Shown: positions 1 through 5,540, counted from the first letter of the stretch. The stretch is DNA of 5,540 nucleotides from Bacteroidota bacterium (GCA_018266965.1 JAFDZJ010000287.1:1-5540); one strand, 5' to 3'. A program made the numbers and translations. The notes: generated from the letters alone by a model not told the origin.

Positions 1-20
1 ATTCAGGAAAATACTAACTC

Positions 21-46
21 TTCAATTTTTAAATTTAAAAATTGAA
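21..46. repeat. 26-base perfect AT-rich palindrome, possible bidirectional terminator
   Basis: The stretch reads TTCAATTTTT-AAATTT-AAAAATTGAA and is identical to its reverse complement. The pairing can be extended by AACT (16-19) with AGTT (47-50) if C20 is bulged out, giving an arm of about 17 pairs. It begins 16 bases beyond the stop codon of the leftward small gene, so a role in ending leftward transcription, or rightward transcription arriving from outside the window, is plausible. There is no GC-rich stem and no clean U-tract beyond it on the minus strand, so it is not a textbook intrinsic terminator. The palindrome is certain; its function is not. Nothing else was found in bases 1-61. 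Confidence 0.5.
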
Positions 47-61
47 AGTTTGTAGTAATTT

Positions 62-490
62 TTAAGAAATAATTGTAAAATCAATAATTGAAGGAGGACC
101 ACGCAGAAAGTATAGTTGAGAAAACTCTTGATGGAAATCCGGTGTTAATCCTTTTATAGGTAAATGGATAGTTTGTGGTATGAAAAATATATTTTCAAAA
201 ATTTCATTACCCAAAGCATGTCCATCTAATATAAAATGACAAGAAAGACAATTATCCGATTGTGAAGAAATTTTATTAAAAACAATCGTTTTTCCTTGAG
301 AAATAACACTTGCAGATTGCTTATTATCCGAGTGGAAATGATGATGAAAATATTGTGAAAACAACGCAATAAAAAGATAAGCTGTCATCGTAAAAATGGC
401 AGCTATCTTTCTATATTTTCGTAATATTTTCAAGGGATAAGTGATTTTATTTTTTATTAGTTCTCCAAAGCAATGCTTGTGGTTTCCCAT
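62..490 (-). CDS. Small membrane-anchored His/Cys-rich protein with C-terminal RGPP motif, function unknown
   Basis: This is a 142-residue protein with no confident functional assignment. It has a basic N-terminus (LRKYRK, residues 22-27), one hydrophobic segment at about 29-47 (signal anchor or uncleaved signal), then a His cluster HHHFH (49-53) just outside the membrane, a CLSCH motif (81-85), further scattered His, and an LRGPPS ending (129-134). Small Bacteroidetes proteins with an N-terminal hydrophobic helix, His/Cys pairs and a terminal RGPP motif recur, often near metal-uptake genes, and some resemble DUF2946-type proteins. A periplasm-facing metal-binding role is therefore a reasonable inference but unproven. 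CxxCH could also bind haem, but one motif in such a protein is weak evidence. The ATG at 490 overlaps the ABC-F gene by 34 bases. A TTG at 433 (Leu20) would avoid the overlap, keep the basic n-region and give 123 residues; an ATG at 388 would cut into the helix. No separate promoter was found, so it may be co-transcribed with the ABC-F gene. Confidence 0.7.
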   Translation of the reverse strand: MGNHKHCFGELIKNKITYPLKILRKYRKIAAIFTMTAYLFIALFSQYFHHHFHSDNKQSASVISQGKTIVFNKISSQSDNCLSCHFILDGHALGNEIFENIFFIPQTIHLPIKGLTPDFHQEFSQLYFLRGPPSIIDFTIIS

Positions 491-2391
491 TCTTGCATCA
501 CTTGCTCCAATTCATTTTTCAATGAATTATATTTTTGCAAATCGTTATCGGTTGGGTTGGTTTTTGTAAAAAAGGTTTCCAATTGTGCGATTTCTACTTC
601 GTACTCCGCAATCTTGTCTTCTAGTTTTTTTAGTTTGTTGAGTTGGGATTTTTGTTCTTTGGATACAAAATCGGATTTAGAATTATTTGTAACTTCTTGT
701 TTTTCTTCTGGTTTTGTATCTGTTTTCGATTGATGTTTTATTTCTAATTTGGATTTTTCAATGGATATTTCACGGATAGATTCTTTTTGTCTGTATTCCA
801 AATATTCATCAACATTGCCTAGGAATTCTTTCATATGTCCATCTCGAAATTCAAATATTTTATCAGCCAAACCTTGTAGAAATTCTCTATCATGGGATAT
901 AACTATCAGTGTGCCTTCAAATTTATTGAGTGCCAACTTTATTATCTCCTTGGATTGTATATCCAAGTGATTGGTAGGTTCATCCATTATCAAGGTGTTG
1001 AAAGGTCTTAATAATAGTTTGCACAATGCCAATCTGTTTCTTTCGCCTCCGGAGAGTACTTTTGTTTTTTTCTGTACATCATCACCAACAAAAAGAAAAC
1101 TTCCCAACAAATCTCTTACCCTAGGTCTGGTTTCTTCTGTGGCTGCATCTTCGGCTTCTTGTAGTACTGTGTTTTCGCCATTCAATACTTCTTCTTGATT
1201 TTGTGCAAAGTAGCCAATATTCACATTGTGTCCCAGTTTCCAATCGCCAGAATATTCCCGAAGTTCTCCGGATAGTATTTTGGCTAATGTAGTTTTTCCT
1301 TGTCCGTTTTGTCCAAGAAGAGCAATTCTGTCGCCTCTTTCTATGAAAAAATTTACACCATCAAAAATTTGTTTTTGTCCGTAAGCTTTACCTAAATTTT
1401 CTGCCTCAAAAATTACTTTTCCAGGTACTTGACTCTGTACAAATCGAATGTTGAATTTGGAAACATCTTCGTTGTCCATTTCTATTCGCTCTATTTTGTC
1501 TAATTTTTTTATGAGTGATTGGGCAAAACTAGCTTTGGTAGCACTTGCACGGAAACGGTTGATGTTGTCTTCCATTTGTTTTATTTCCGCATCTTGGTTT
1601 TTCTTGGCTTGTTCCAGTTTCTCCCTTCTTTCTTTTCTTAGTTCAAGATATTTGGTATAATTGGCTTTGTAGTCATCTACCTTTTTGTTGTTGATGTCAA
1701 AAGTCCTATTACATACAGAAGTCATAAATTGTTTGTCGTGCGACACTAATACTATTGCACCATTGTAATCTTTCAGGAAGTTTTCCAACCATACTATAGA
1801 TTCCATGTCCAAGTGGTTGGTAGGCTCATCTAACAGCAATAAATCGTTTTGTTGAAGTAGTAATTTTGCCAATTCAATTCTCATTCTCCACCCACCGGAA
1901 AACTCGTCTGTTATTCTATCGAAATCATCAGCTTTGAAACCAAGTCCCAATAATACTTTCTCCACATCGCCTTCCAAATTGTACGCATCGTGATGATGCA
2001 AAAGGTCGTTGAGGTCGGTCATTCTGTGGATTAAGTTGGAATAGGCATCGCTTTCGTAGTCTGTTCTGGTAGCTAATTGATGATTAACATCTTCCAATTC
2101 GGTTTTCCAAGCATTAATTTGTTCAAAAGCTTGTAGTGTTTCATTCCAAACTGTTCTTCCTTTTACAAATTCCAAATCTTGTTTCAAAAAACCGATAGTT
2201 ATATTTCCGTCCGGAACTACCGAGCCTTCAAAAAAATTAATTTCATTGGAAAGGATTTTCAACAAGGTAGATTTTCCTGCACCATTTTTACCAACCAAAC
2301 CTACTTTGTCGGATTTTTTTATTGTAAAATTGGTATCACGGAAAAGGTAATTCCCTGCATGATGTAATCCTAGTCCTTGTACTGAAATCAT
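457..2391 (-). CDS. ABC-F family ATPase (ribosome-associated, duplicated ABC cassette)
   Basis: This 644-residue protein has two ABC ATPase domains in one chain and no membrane segments, the hallmark of ABC-F proteins. These act on the ribosome, typically at the E site, rather than as transporters. Cassette 1 has Walker A GKNGAGKST (34-42), signature SGGWR (165-169), Walker B/DEPTNHLD (184-195, catalytic Glu189) and switch SHD (217-219). A charged helical linker (about 244-320), the region that contacts P-site tRNA in this family, precedes cassette 2: Walker A GQNGQGKTT (360-368), LSGGER (446-451), DEPTNHLD (470-477, Glu471) and SHD (499-501). A lysine/glutamate-rich tail with a predicted coiled coil (about 580-640) resembles the C-terminal arm of Uup/YdiF-like members. 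All catalytic residues are present. The ATG at 2391 is chosen because the upstream TTG at 2442 lies inside the -7 box of the promoter. Length and linker fit a housekeeping translation factor; nothing singles it out as an antibiotic-resistance ABC-F, and the subfamily is unassigned. Confidence 0.95.
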   Translation of the reverse strand: MISVQGLGLHHAGNYLFRDTNFTIKKSDKVGLVGKNGAGKSTLLKILSNEINFFEGSVVPDGNITIGFLKQDLEFVKGRTVWNETLQAFEQINAWKTELEDVNHQLATRTDYESDAYSNLIHRMTDLNDLLHHHDAYNLEGDVEKVLLGLGFKADDFDRITDEFSGGWRMRIELAKLLLQQNDLLLLDEPTNHLDMESIVWLENFLKDYNGAIVLVSHDKQFMTSVCNRTFDINNKKVDDYKANYTKYLELRKERREKLEQAKKNQDAEIKQMEDNINRFRASATKASFAQSLIKKLDKIERIEMDNEDVSKFNIRFVQSQVPGKVIFEAENLGKAYGQKQIFDGVNFFIERGDRIALLGQNGQGKTTLAKILSGELREYSGDWKLGHNVNIGYFAQNQEEVLNGENTVLQEAEDAATEETRPRVRDLLGSFLFVGDDVQKKTKVLSGGERNRLALCKLLLRPFNTLIMDEPTNHLDIQSKEIIKLALNKFEGTLIVISHDREFLQGLADKIFEFRDGHMKEFLGNVDEYLEYRQKESIREISIEKSKLEIKHQSKTDTKPEEKQEVTNNSKSDFVSKEQKSQLNKLKKLEDKIAEYEVEIAQLETFFTKTNPTDNDLQKYNSLKNELEQVMQEWETTSIALEN

Positions 2392-2439
2392 TGTAGTTGT
2401 ATTATTATTTGGATTAAAATTGTCTGTTTTTTCAATTTG

Positions 2440-2470
2440 CAAAAATAAGAATAAAAAAACAAATTTTCAA
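2440..2470 (-). promoter_or_regulatory. Bacteroidetes-type promoter of the ABC-F gene
   Basis: On the minus strand there is a TTG (-33 element, 2468-2470), a 20-base spacer, and TATTTTTG (2440-2447), an exact match to the Bacteroidetes housekeeping -7 consensus TAnnTTTG. Transcription should start near 2433-2436, leaving an untranslated leader of about 42-45 bases before the ATG at 2391. This site decides the start of the ABC-F gene, because an in-frame TTG at 2442 would lie within the -7 box. Confidence 0.7.
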
Positions 2471-2504
2471 TTCACTATTGTTAATAAAAGTTCAAAGAAA
2501 ATTT

Positions 2505-2534
2505 TTGCATTTCCAAAAATGTATTGTATTTTTA
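2505..2534 (+). promoter_or_regulatory. Probable promoter of the sensor kinase/response regulator operon
   Basis: A TTG (2505-2507) is followed by a 19-base spacer and TATTTTTA (2527-2534), which matches TAnnTTTG except for the last base. Spacing is typical of Bacteroidetes promoters. Transcription would begin around 2539-2542, about 12 bases before the first usable GTG/TTG codons of the kinase gene. It is arranged back to back with the ABC-F promoter, about 35 bases apart. The imperfect -7 box suggests a modest promoter, or one that depends on an activator. Confidence 0.5.
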
Positions 2535-2552
2535 CAAGTTAAGAAATATATA

Positions 2553-4298
2553 GTGTTGGGTCGGATTAATTTTTCTTTTTTTCATATTTGTTTAAGATTT
2601 TTTTTTAAAAATAATCCTGGTATTTTTTGCACATTTTTTCTAATAACCATCAGTTATTGTTGTGTGTCCTGCAAATCATCAAATGATGACGAAAAATCTT
2701 CCAAAAAAGAAATTGATTCCATATACAACAAAGCTGTAAAACATATTGCCAACCAGGAAGACAATAAAGCATTTTATGAATTTAACCTTGCCAAAGATGG
2801 GTATTTGAAATTGAAAGACAGTTCTTTGGCTGCAAGATCCTTAACCGAAATGGCGATTATCCAAGAGTATAGAGGGGATAATCTGGGGAGTATAGAAACT
2901 AGTATTGCAGCCCTGAAATTAGTCCATGAAAAAAACAATAAACAAAAAGAAATCATTTTTGATAATTATATCAATCTAGGGACAAATTCCACAAGTTTGG
3001 AAAAATATGAAGATGCAGAAAAGGCTTTTAAAAAATCTTTGAATTTTGTAAATGAAGAAATACAGCTATTAAGAGCAAATCATAATTTAGCAATCATCTA
3101 TTTCAAAGAAAAAAAATACAAAAAAGCCAAAGATTTGCAAAATTCGGTGTTGAGTAAAATTTCTAAAAAAAATGAAAATTATTACAAAGTACTCATCAAT
3201 AGTGCCAGATATACTTGGTATGAAAATCCAACTATAAGTCCAGTCCCTATATTGCTAGAAGCAGAAAAACATTATTTAAAAATAAATGATAATTGGGGGT
3301 TATTAGCTACATACAGTTATTTGTCGGAATTCTACGCCAAAGTAGATGTGAAAATTTCATTGTACTATTCCAAGTTATTGTATAAAGTTTCCAAGAAAGT
3401 TGATTCCCCACTAGATGAGTTGGAAGCATTAGAAAAAATTTCGGAATTAGACCCTGAACCCAAAAAATATTTCGTACTTTATATAAAAAAATCCGATAGC
3501 CTTACCAATGCTATCAATAAATCCAAAAATCAATTTGCAATCATAAGATATGAAAGCGAAAAAAATCTTAGCAATAATATAAAATTGGAAAAAGATATTG
3601 GTAAAAAAAATTACATTTTGTTTGGACTCTTTGTGTTATTAATCAGTTCTATTGCTGTGAGTTATATCTGGGTAATGACAAGAAAAAAACAGCTTATCCT
3701 GCTTACCGATAACAAAATAAAGGAAGAACGATTGGTTACCTCCAAAAAAGTACACGATGTTGTTGCTAATGGTCTATACCAAATAATGACAACCATAGAA
3801 CACAACAATTCATTGGACAGGGAACATTTATTGGACAAATTGGAGGATATGTACCAAAAATCTAGAGATATATCCTATGATGAACATCTTTTGCTAACTC
3901 CTAGTCTTATGAAAATTCAGATTTCAGAACTGGGCAGTACTTTTCAAAATAATAATAGACAAGTCTTTATAGTTGGTAATGATGAACAGCTTTGGGAAAA
4001 AATTCCTGATTTTCTACAGGAAAATTTGTATCAAATATTACAGGAATTATTCATTAATACCAAAAAACACAGCTTTGCAACTAGGATAGTTTTGAAATTT
4101 GAAATTATAGCCCATCAACTAATTGTAACCTACAAAGACAATGGTATGATAAACAAGAAAATCCATGTCGGAAACGGGATTTCCAATATCATAGAAAGAA
4201 TAAATACCTGTAATGGAAAGGTGTTGTTGCCAAGTGAAAATGGTTTTCCAAAAGAATTTGAAGTAAAAATAGAAATATCACTGAATAAAAATGTTTAA
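2553..4298 (+). CDS. TPR-domain sensor histidine kinase (HisKA_3/NarL-type partner kinase)
   Basis: This is a sensor kinase of about 581 residues, predicted to sense outside the inner membrane and phosphorylate the downstream regulator. Counting from the GTG at 2553: a hydrophobic N-terminus ends in a lipobox-like CVSC (Cys40); helical TPR-like repeats fill about 50-325, with typical motifs such as EKYEDAEKAFKKSL; a short coiled segment and one membrane helix (about 353-374) follow. The cytoplasmic part has an H-box KKVHDVVANGLYQIM with phospho-acceptor His401. The ATPase domain has an N-box QELFINTKKHS (Glu498, Asn502), DNG (Asp529-Gly531) and GNGISNIIER (Gly540-Arg549), so the kinase appears intact. 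TPR kinases with this H-box style are common in Flavobacteriia. The start is uncertain: no in-frame ATG exists before the TPR region (first Met at base 2850). GTG 2553 or TTG 2556 fit best downstream of the promoter; ATT 2586 would give a more standard signal peptide. A nine-T run (2598-2606) lies in this region. The gene overlaps the regulator gene by 8 bases, which suggests translational coupling. Confidence 0.88.
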   Translation: MLGRINFSFFHICLRFFFKNNPGIFCTFFLITISYCCVSCKSSNDDEKSSKKEIDSIYNKAVKHIANQEDNKAFYEFNLAKDGYLKLKDSSLAARSLTEMAIIQEYRGDNLGSIETSIAALKLVHEKNNKQKEIIFDNYINLGTNSTSLEKYEDAEKAFKKSLNFVNEEIQLLRANHNLAIIYFKEKKYKKAKDLQNSVLSKISKKNENYYKVLINSARYTWYENPTISPVPILLEAEKHYLKINDNWGLLATYSYLSEFYAKVDVKISLYYSKLLYKVSKKVDSPLDELEALEKISELDPEPKKYFVLYIKKSDSLTNAINKSKNQFAIIRYESEKNLSNNIKLEKDIGKKNYILFGLFVLLISSIAVSYIWVMTRKKQLILLTDNKIKEERLVTSKKVHDVVANGLYQIMTTIEHNNSLDREHLLDKLEDMYQKSRDISYDEHLLLTPSLMKIQISELGSTFQNNNRQVFIVGNDEQLWEKIPDFLQENLYQILQELFINTKKHSFATRIVLKFEIIAHQLIVTYKDNGMINKKIHVGNGISNIIERINTCNGKVLLPSENGFPKEFEVKIEISLNKNV

Positions 4299-4956
4299 TA
4301 AAATAATAATTGCAGAAGATTATCAAAGTACTAATCTGTCGATACAAAAAGCAGTTTCGGATTTGCAAATCCACCAAACTCAATTTGTAAGTTATTGCGA
4401 TGATGCTTATAAAAAAATATTTGATGCTGTTACTGCTAAGCAACCTTATGAAGCTCTGATTTCTGACCTTTCTTTCGATGAAGATGAAAATGAACAATGT
4501 ATAAAATCCGGATTTGAATTGATAAAAGCCGTGAAAAGACTACGACCGGAAACAAAAATAATCGTTTTCTCTGCTGAAAAAAAAGAAGGTATTATCAAAA
4601 ATTTGTTTGATGAATATAAGATTGATGCCTTTGTGCATAAAGGTAGAAATGATATGAGAGAATTGAAAATTGCACTCGAAAAAATATATTTAGATGAAAA
4701 ATATATTTCCACAGACTCCAAAGATTCTTTCAGAAAAATGAATAGTTACGAGTTTACAAATTACGATGTACAACTCATCAAACTATTGTCCCAAGGTGTT
4801 TTACAAAAAGATATACCCAATATATTATTGGAAAAAAAACTGAAACCCAACAGTTTGAGTTCCGTTGAGAAAAGACTGAACCTTATACGAAGTTCTCTTA
4901 ATCTTTGTAACAACGAGCAGCTTATTTCTTTTTGCAAAGATATCGGCGTCATTTGA
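4291..4956 (+). CDS. Response regulator, NarL/LuxR-like with divergent DNA-binding domain
   Basis: This 221-residue cytoplasmic regulator is the expected partner of the kinase, whose stop codon it overlaps by 8 bases (ATGTTTAATAA). The receiver domain (about 1-135) has the acidic pair Glu9-Asp10, phospho-acceptor Asp59 in ALISDLSF, Ser94 at the switch position (IIVFSAE) and Lys117 in FVHKG, so all canonical positions are filled. The stretch after Asp59 (FDEDENEQCIKSG) is acidic and longer than in typical receivers. The C-terminal part (about 154-221) starts like a LuxR helix-turn-helix (FTNYDVQLIKLLSQG, then DIPNILL), but the usual TVKxHxxNI recognition helix is replaced by KPNSLSSVEKRLNLIR, followed by an extension ending NNEQLISFCKDIGVI. 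That ending is a recurring variant in flavobacterial regulators paired with TPR kinases. DNA binding is likely. Its targets are unknown, but an inverted repeat lies 32 bases beyond the stop codon in front of another promoter. Confidence 0.9.
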   Translation: MFNKIIIAEDYQSTNLSIQKAVSDLQIHQTQFVSYCDDAYKKIFDAVTAKQPYEALISDLSFDEDENEQCIKSGFELIKAVKRLRPETKIIVFSAEKKEGIIKNLFDEYKIDAFVHKGRNDMRELKIALEKIYLDEKYISTDSKDSFRKMNSYEFTNYDVQLIKLLSQGVLQKDIPNILLEKKLKPNSLSSVEKRLNLIRSSLNLCNNEQLISFCKDIGVI

Positions 4957-4987
4957 ATTTAAAAATTTTTAAGTTTTTTTTCTGTTT

Positions 4988-5003
4988 TTACGGTTTCCCG
5001 TAA
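4988..5003. promoter_or_regulatory. Inverted repeat TTACGG-TTTC-CCGTAA, candidate operator
   Basis: Two perfect 6-base arms are separated by 4 bases. This GC-containing motif stands out in very AT-rich surroundings. Its centre (4995/4996) lies about 42-43 bases upstream of the transcription start predicted from the -7 box at 5025-5032, covering the area just upstream of a poor -33 element. This is the usual position for a dimeric activator that touches RNA polymerase, and NarL/FixJ-type regulators often bind there. The adjacent response regulator is the obvious candidate binder, by inference only. As RNA it could also form a small hairpin, but no U-tract follows. No second copy was noticed in the window. 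Confidence 0.5.
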
Positions 5004-5024
5004 TTTCAGTGCCGACAATCTATA

Positions 5025-5032
5025 TATATTTG
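5025..5032 (+). promoter_or_regulatory. Bacteroidetes -7 box (TATATTTG) of a putative small-RNA promoter
   Basis: TATATTTG matches TAnnTTTG exactly and is followed by CAATG. The -33 region has no TTG at the right distance; the nearest candidate is TTTC at 5004-5007 with a 17-base spacer. A strong -7 with a weak -33 is typical of activator-dependent promoters and fits the inverted repeat just upstream. The predicted start is about 5037-5040. The only gene-like unit before the terminator is the short non-coding stretch described separately. Confidence 0.55.
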
Positions 5033-5037
5033 CAATG

Positions 5038-5105
5038 AAAATACAAATGACGAAGAACTATTAAACTAGGAAAGTGCATTACTCTATTGGGTTGCACTTT
5101 TTTTT
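5038..5105 (+). ncRNA. Putative small RNA (about 65-70 nt) ending in an intrinsic terminator
   Basis: This unit runs from the start predicted by the -7 box at 5025-5032 to the T-run of the terminator at 5071-5105. The 5' part (about 33 bases) is A-rich and mostly unstructured, with the features ACGAAGAAC and AACUAGG; the 3' part is the terminator hairpin and U-tail. This is the usual build of a bacterial trans-acting sRNA: a single-stranded seed region plus a terminator stem. The only ORFs are a 9-codon one at 5035-5064, whose ATG would lie upstream of the predicted start, and its 5-codon internal version, so coding is unlikely. Alternatives are the 3' end of the kinase-regulator transcript, with the promoter match a coincidence, or a 3'-UTR-derived RNA. 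No match to a named RNA family is claimed. Confidence 0.4.
5071..5105 (+). terminator. Strong rho-independent terminator
   Basis: The outer stem AAAGTGCA (5071-5078) pairs with TGCACTTT (5093-5100). After a TT bulge, an inner stem ACTC (5081-5084) pairs with GGGT (5089-5092, one T-G wobble) and closes a TATT loop. Eight T residues (5098-5105) run out of the 3' arm. The opposite strand lacks an equivalent T-tract, so it works rightward. It would end both the putative small RNA and any read-through from the kinase/regulator operon, and it isolates the downstream flavoprotein gene. Confidence 0.85.
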
Positions 5106-5162
5106 GTGAAAACCTTTTAAGTTTTTCCTAATCAGAGAAATGAACATCTCGATATAATTAAC

Positions 5163-5170
5163 TATTTTTG
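5163..5170 (+). promoter_or_regulatory. -7 box of the FMN reductase-like gene promoter
   Basis: TATTTTTG is an exact TAnnTTTG match followed by CAG, with transcription expected near 5175-5178 and a leader of about 22-25 bases to the ATG at 5200. No good TTG is seen 17-23 bases upstream (TGA at 5141-5143 sits at a 19-base spacing), so the -33 element is weak. Being downstream of the terminator, it gives the flavoprotein gene independent transcription. Confidence 0.55.
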
Positions 5171-5199
5171 CAGTCATAATTTTTAATGCTTTTAATAAT

Positions 5200-5540
5200 A
5201 TGAAAATATTAGCTTTTGCAGCGACTAATGCCAAGAAATCTATCAATGCACAATTGGTAAAATTTGTTGCATCTAAATTTGAAAACGCTGAAATAGAATT
5301 TTTAGACCTCAATCATTATGAAATGCCAATTTATAGTGTGGACAAAGAAGCGGAAAACGGAATTCCTATTTTGGCAGTAGAATTTGCATCAAAAATAGAT
5401 GCTGCAGATTTGCTACTTATTTCTTTTGCAGAACACAACGGAACTTATACCGTGGCTTTCAAGAATATTTTTGATTGGATTTCCAGAGTGCCTGGTAGAA
5501 AGGCTTTTGGTAATAAAAATATTTTCGCAATGGCAACTTC
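5200..5540 (+). CDS. NADPH-dependent FMN reductase-like flavoprotein, 3' end cut off by window
   Basis: The first 113 codons of a flavodoxin-fold NAD(P)H-dependent FMN reductase-like protein; the gene runs off the right edge. Members bind FMN and reduce flavins, quinones, azo dyes or chromate, so the physiological substrate cannot be deduced here. The protein opens with a beta strand and phosphate-binding loop, MKILAFAATNAKKSINAQLV (residues 1-20), matching the family's ILAxSGSxRxxSxNxxL pattern, although Ala-Ala-Thr-Asn replaces the usual Gly-Ser. FLDLNHYEMPIYS (34-46) fits the second strand and loop. ADLLLISFAEHNGTYTVAFK (69-88) and NIFDWISRV (89-97) match the conserved PEYNxSxxxxLKNxIDW flavin-contact region. 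The family is usually about 170-190 residues, so roughly 60% is visible. The start is supported by a -7 box 30 bases upstream and by direct alignment of the N-terminus with the family. A terminator separates it from the signalling genes, so no shared function is implied. Confidence 0.88.
   Translation, partial: MKILAFAATNAKKSINAQLVKFVASKFENAEIEFLDLNHYEMPIYSVDKEAENGIPILAVEFASKIDAADLLLISFAEHNGTYTVAFKNIFDWISRVPGRKAFGNKNIFAMAT

Noticed and set aside
236..250. CLSCH (CxxCH) in the small protein as a c-type cytochrome haem site
   Set aside because: A single motif in a small protein with no other cytochrome features; metal binding or a chance match is at least as likely, so no cytochrome call is made.
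457..2391. ABC-F gene as an antibiotic-resistance (ARE) determinant
   Set aside because: Its architecture, linker and C-terminal coiled coil fit general ribosome-associated ABC-F proteins; nothing visible in the sequence indicates target-protection activity.
2392..2442. 17-residue N-terminal extension of the ABC-F protein starting at TTG 2442
   Set aside because: The TTG overlaps the -7 promoter box (2440-2447), the extension is low-complexity (Asn/Thr), and the family's conserved N-terminus begins at the ATG at 2391.
2478..2552. N-terminal extension of the sensor kinase from TTG 2478
   Set aside because: It lies upstream of and across the candidate promoter 2505-2534 and would place a long non-signal stretch before the lipobox; a start at or after 2553 is more plausible.
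4189..4497. Minus-strand 102-codon ORF antisense to the kinase/regulator junction
   Set aside because: Shadow of two well-supported genes; its Phe/Ile-rich composition is what reversed AT-rich coding sequence gives.
4959..4981. AT-only palindrome TTAAAAATTTTTAA followed by G and eight T residues, just after the regulator gene
   Set aside because: It has no loop-forming spacer and no GC pairs, so it is at best a weak terminator; the strong hairpin at 5071-5105 is the credible one.
5035..5064. Nine-codon ORF (MKIQMTKNY) in the putative small-RNA region
   Set aside because: Too short, no ribosome binding site, and its ATG lies at or before the predicted transcription start; it gives no support for a coding gene.
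5079..5312. Minus-strand ORF of 77 codons across the terminator and the start of the flavoprotein gene
   Set aside because: It is antisense to a clearly recognisable flavoprotein and crosses a strong terminator; no family resemblance.

Overview
The window looks like chromosomal DNA from a low-GC member of the Bacteroidetes, most likely class Flavobacteriia (Chryseobacterium/Elizabethkingia/Flavobacterium-like). The evidence is AT-rich codon use, almost no Shine-Dalgarno sequences, several promoters of the Bacteroidetes type (TTG, about 19-20 bases, TAnnTTTG), and a TPR-type sensor kinase/LuxR-type regulator pair of a style common in this class. No mobile elements, CRISPR arrays, tRNA or rRNA genes were seen.

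Layout. Bases 1-61 hold no gene, only a 26-base perfect AT-rich palindrome (21-46) just past the leftward genes. On the minus strand, an ABC-F ribosome-associated ATPase (457-2391) is followed by a small membrane-anchored, His/Cys-rich protein ending in an RGPP motif (62-490), overlapping it by 34 bases. The ABC-F promoter (2440-2470) shows that the ATG at 2391 is the real start, not the upstream TTG. This promoter diverges from a second candidate at 2505-2534, which reads rightward into a two-gene signalling operon: a lipoprotein-like or membrane-anchored TPR sensor histidine kinase (about 2553-4298, no ATG start available) and its response regulator (4291-4956, 8-base overlap). The window ends in the first 113 codons of an NADPH-dependent FMN reductase-like flavoprotein (5200 onward), which has its own promoter.

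The most interesting stretch is the 243-base gap 4957-5199. It contains, in order, a 6+6 inverted repeat (4988-5003), a perfect Bacteroidetes -7 box (5025-5032), about 35 bases with no credible ORF, and a strong intrinsic terminator (5071-5105). The inverted repeat is centred about 42-43 bases upstream of the predicted transcription start, where NarL/FixJ-type activators commonly bind, and the promoter has a poor -33 element. My inference is that this is a small-RNA gene of roughly 65-70 nt, possibly switched on by the response regulator encoded immediately upstream. If so, the kinase, regulator and sRNA would form a compact signalling module. This rests on sequence architecture alone.
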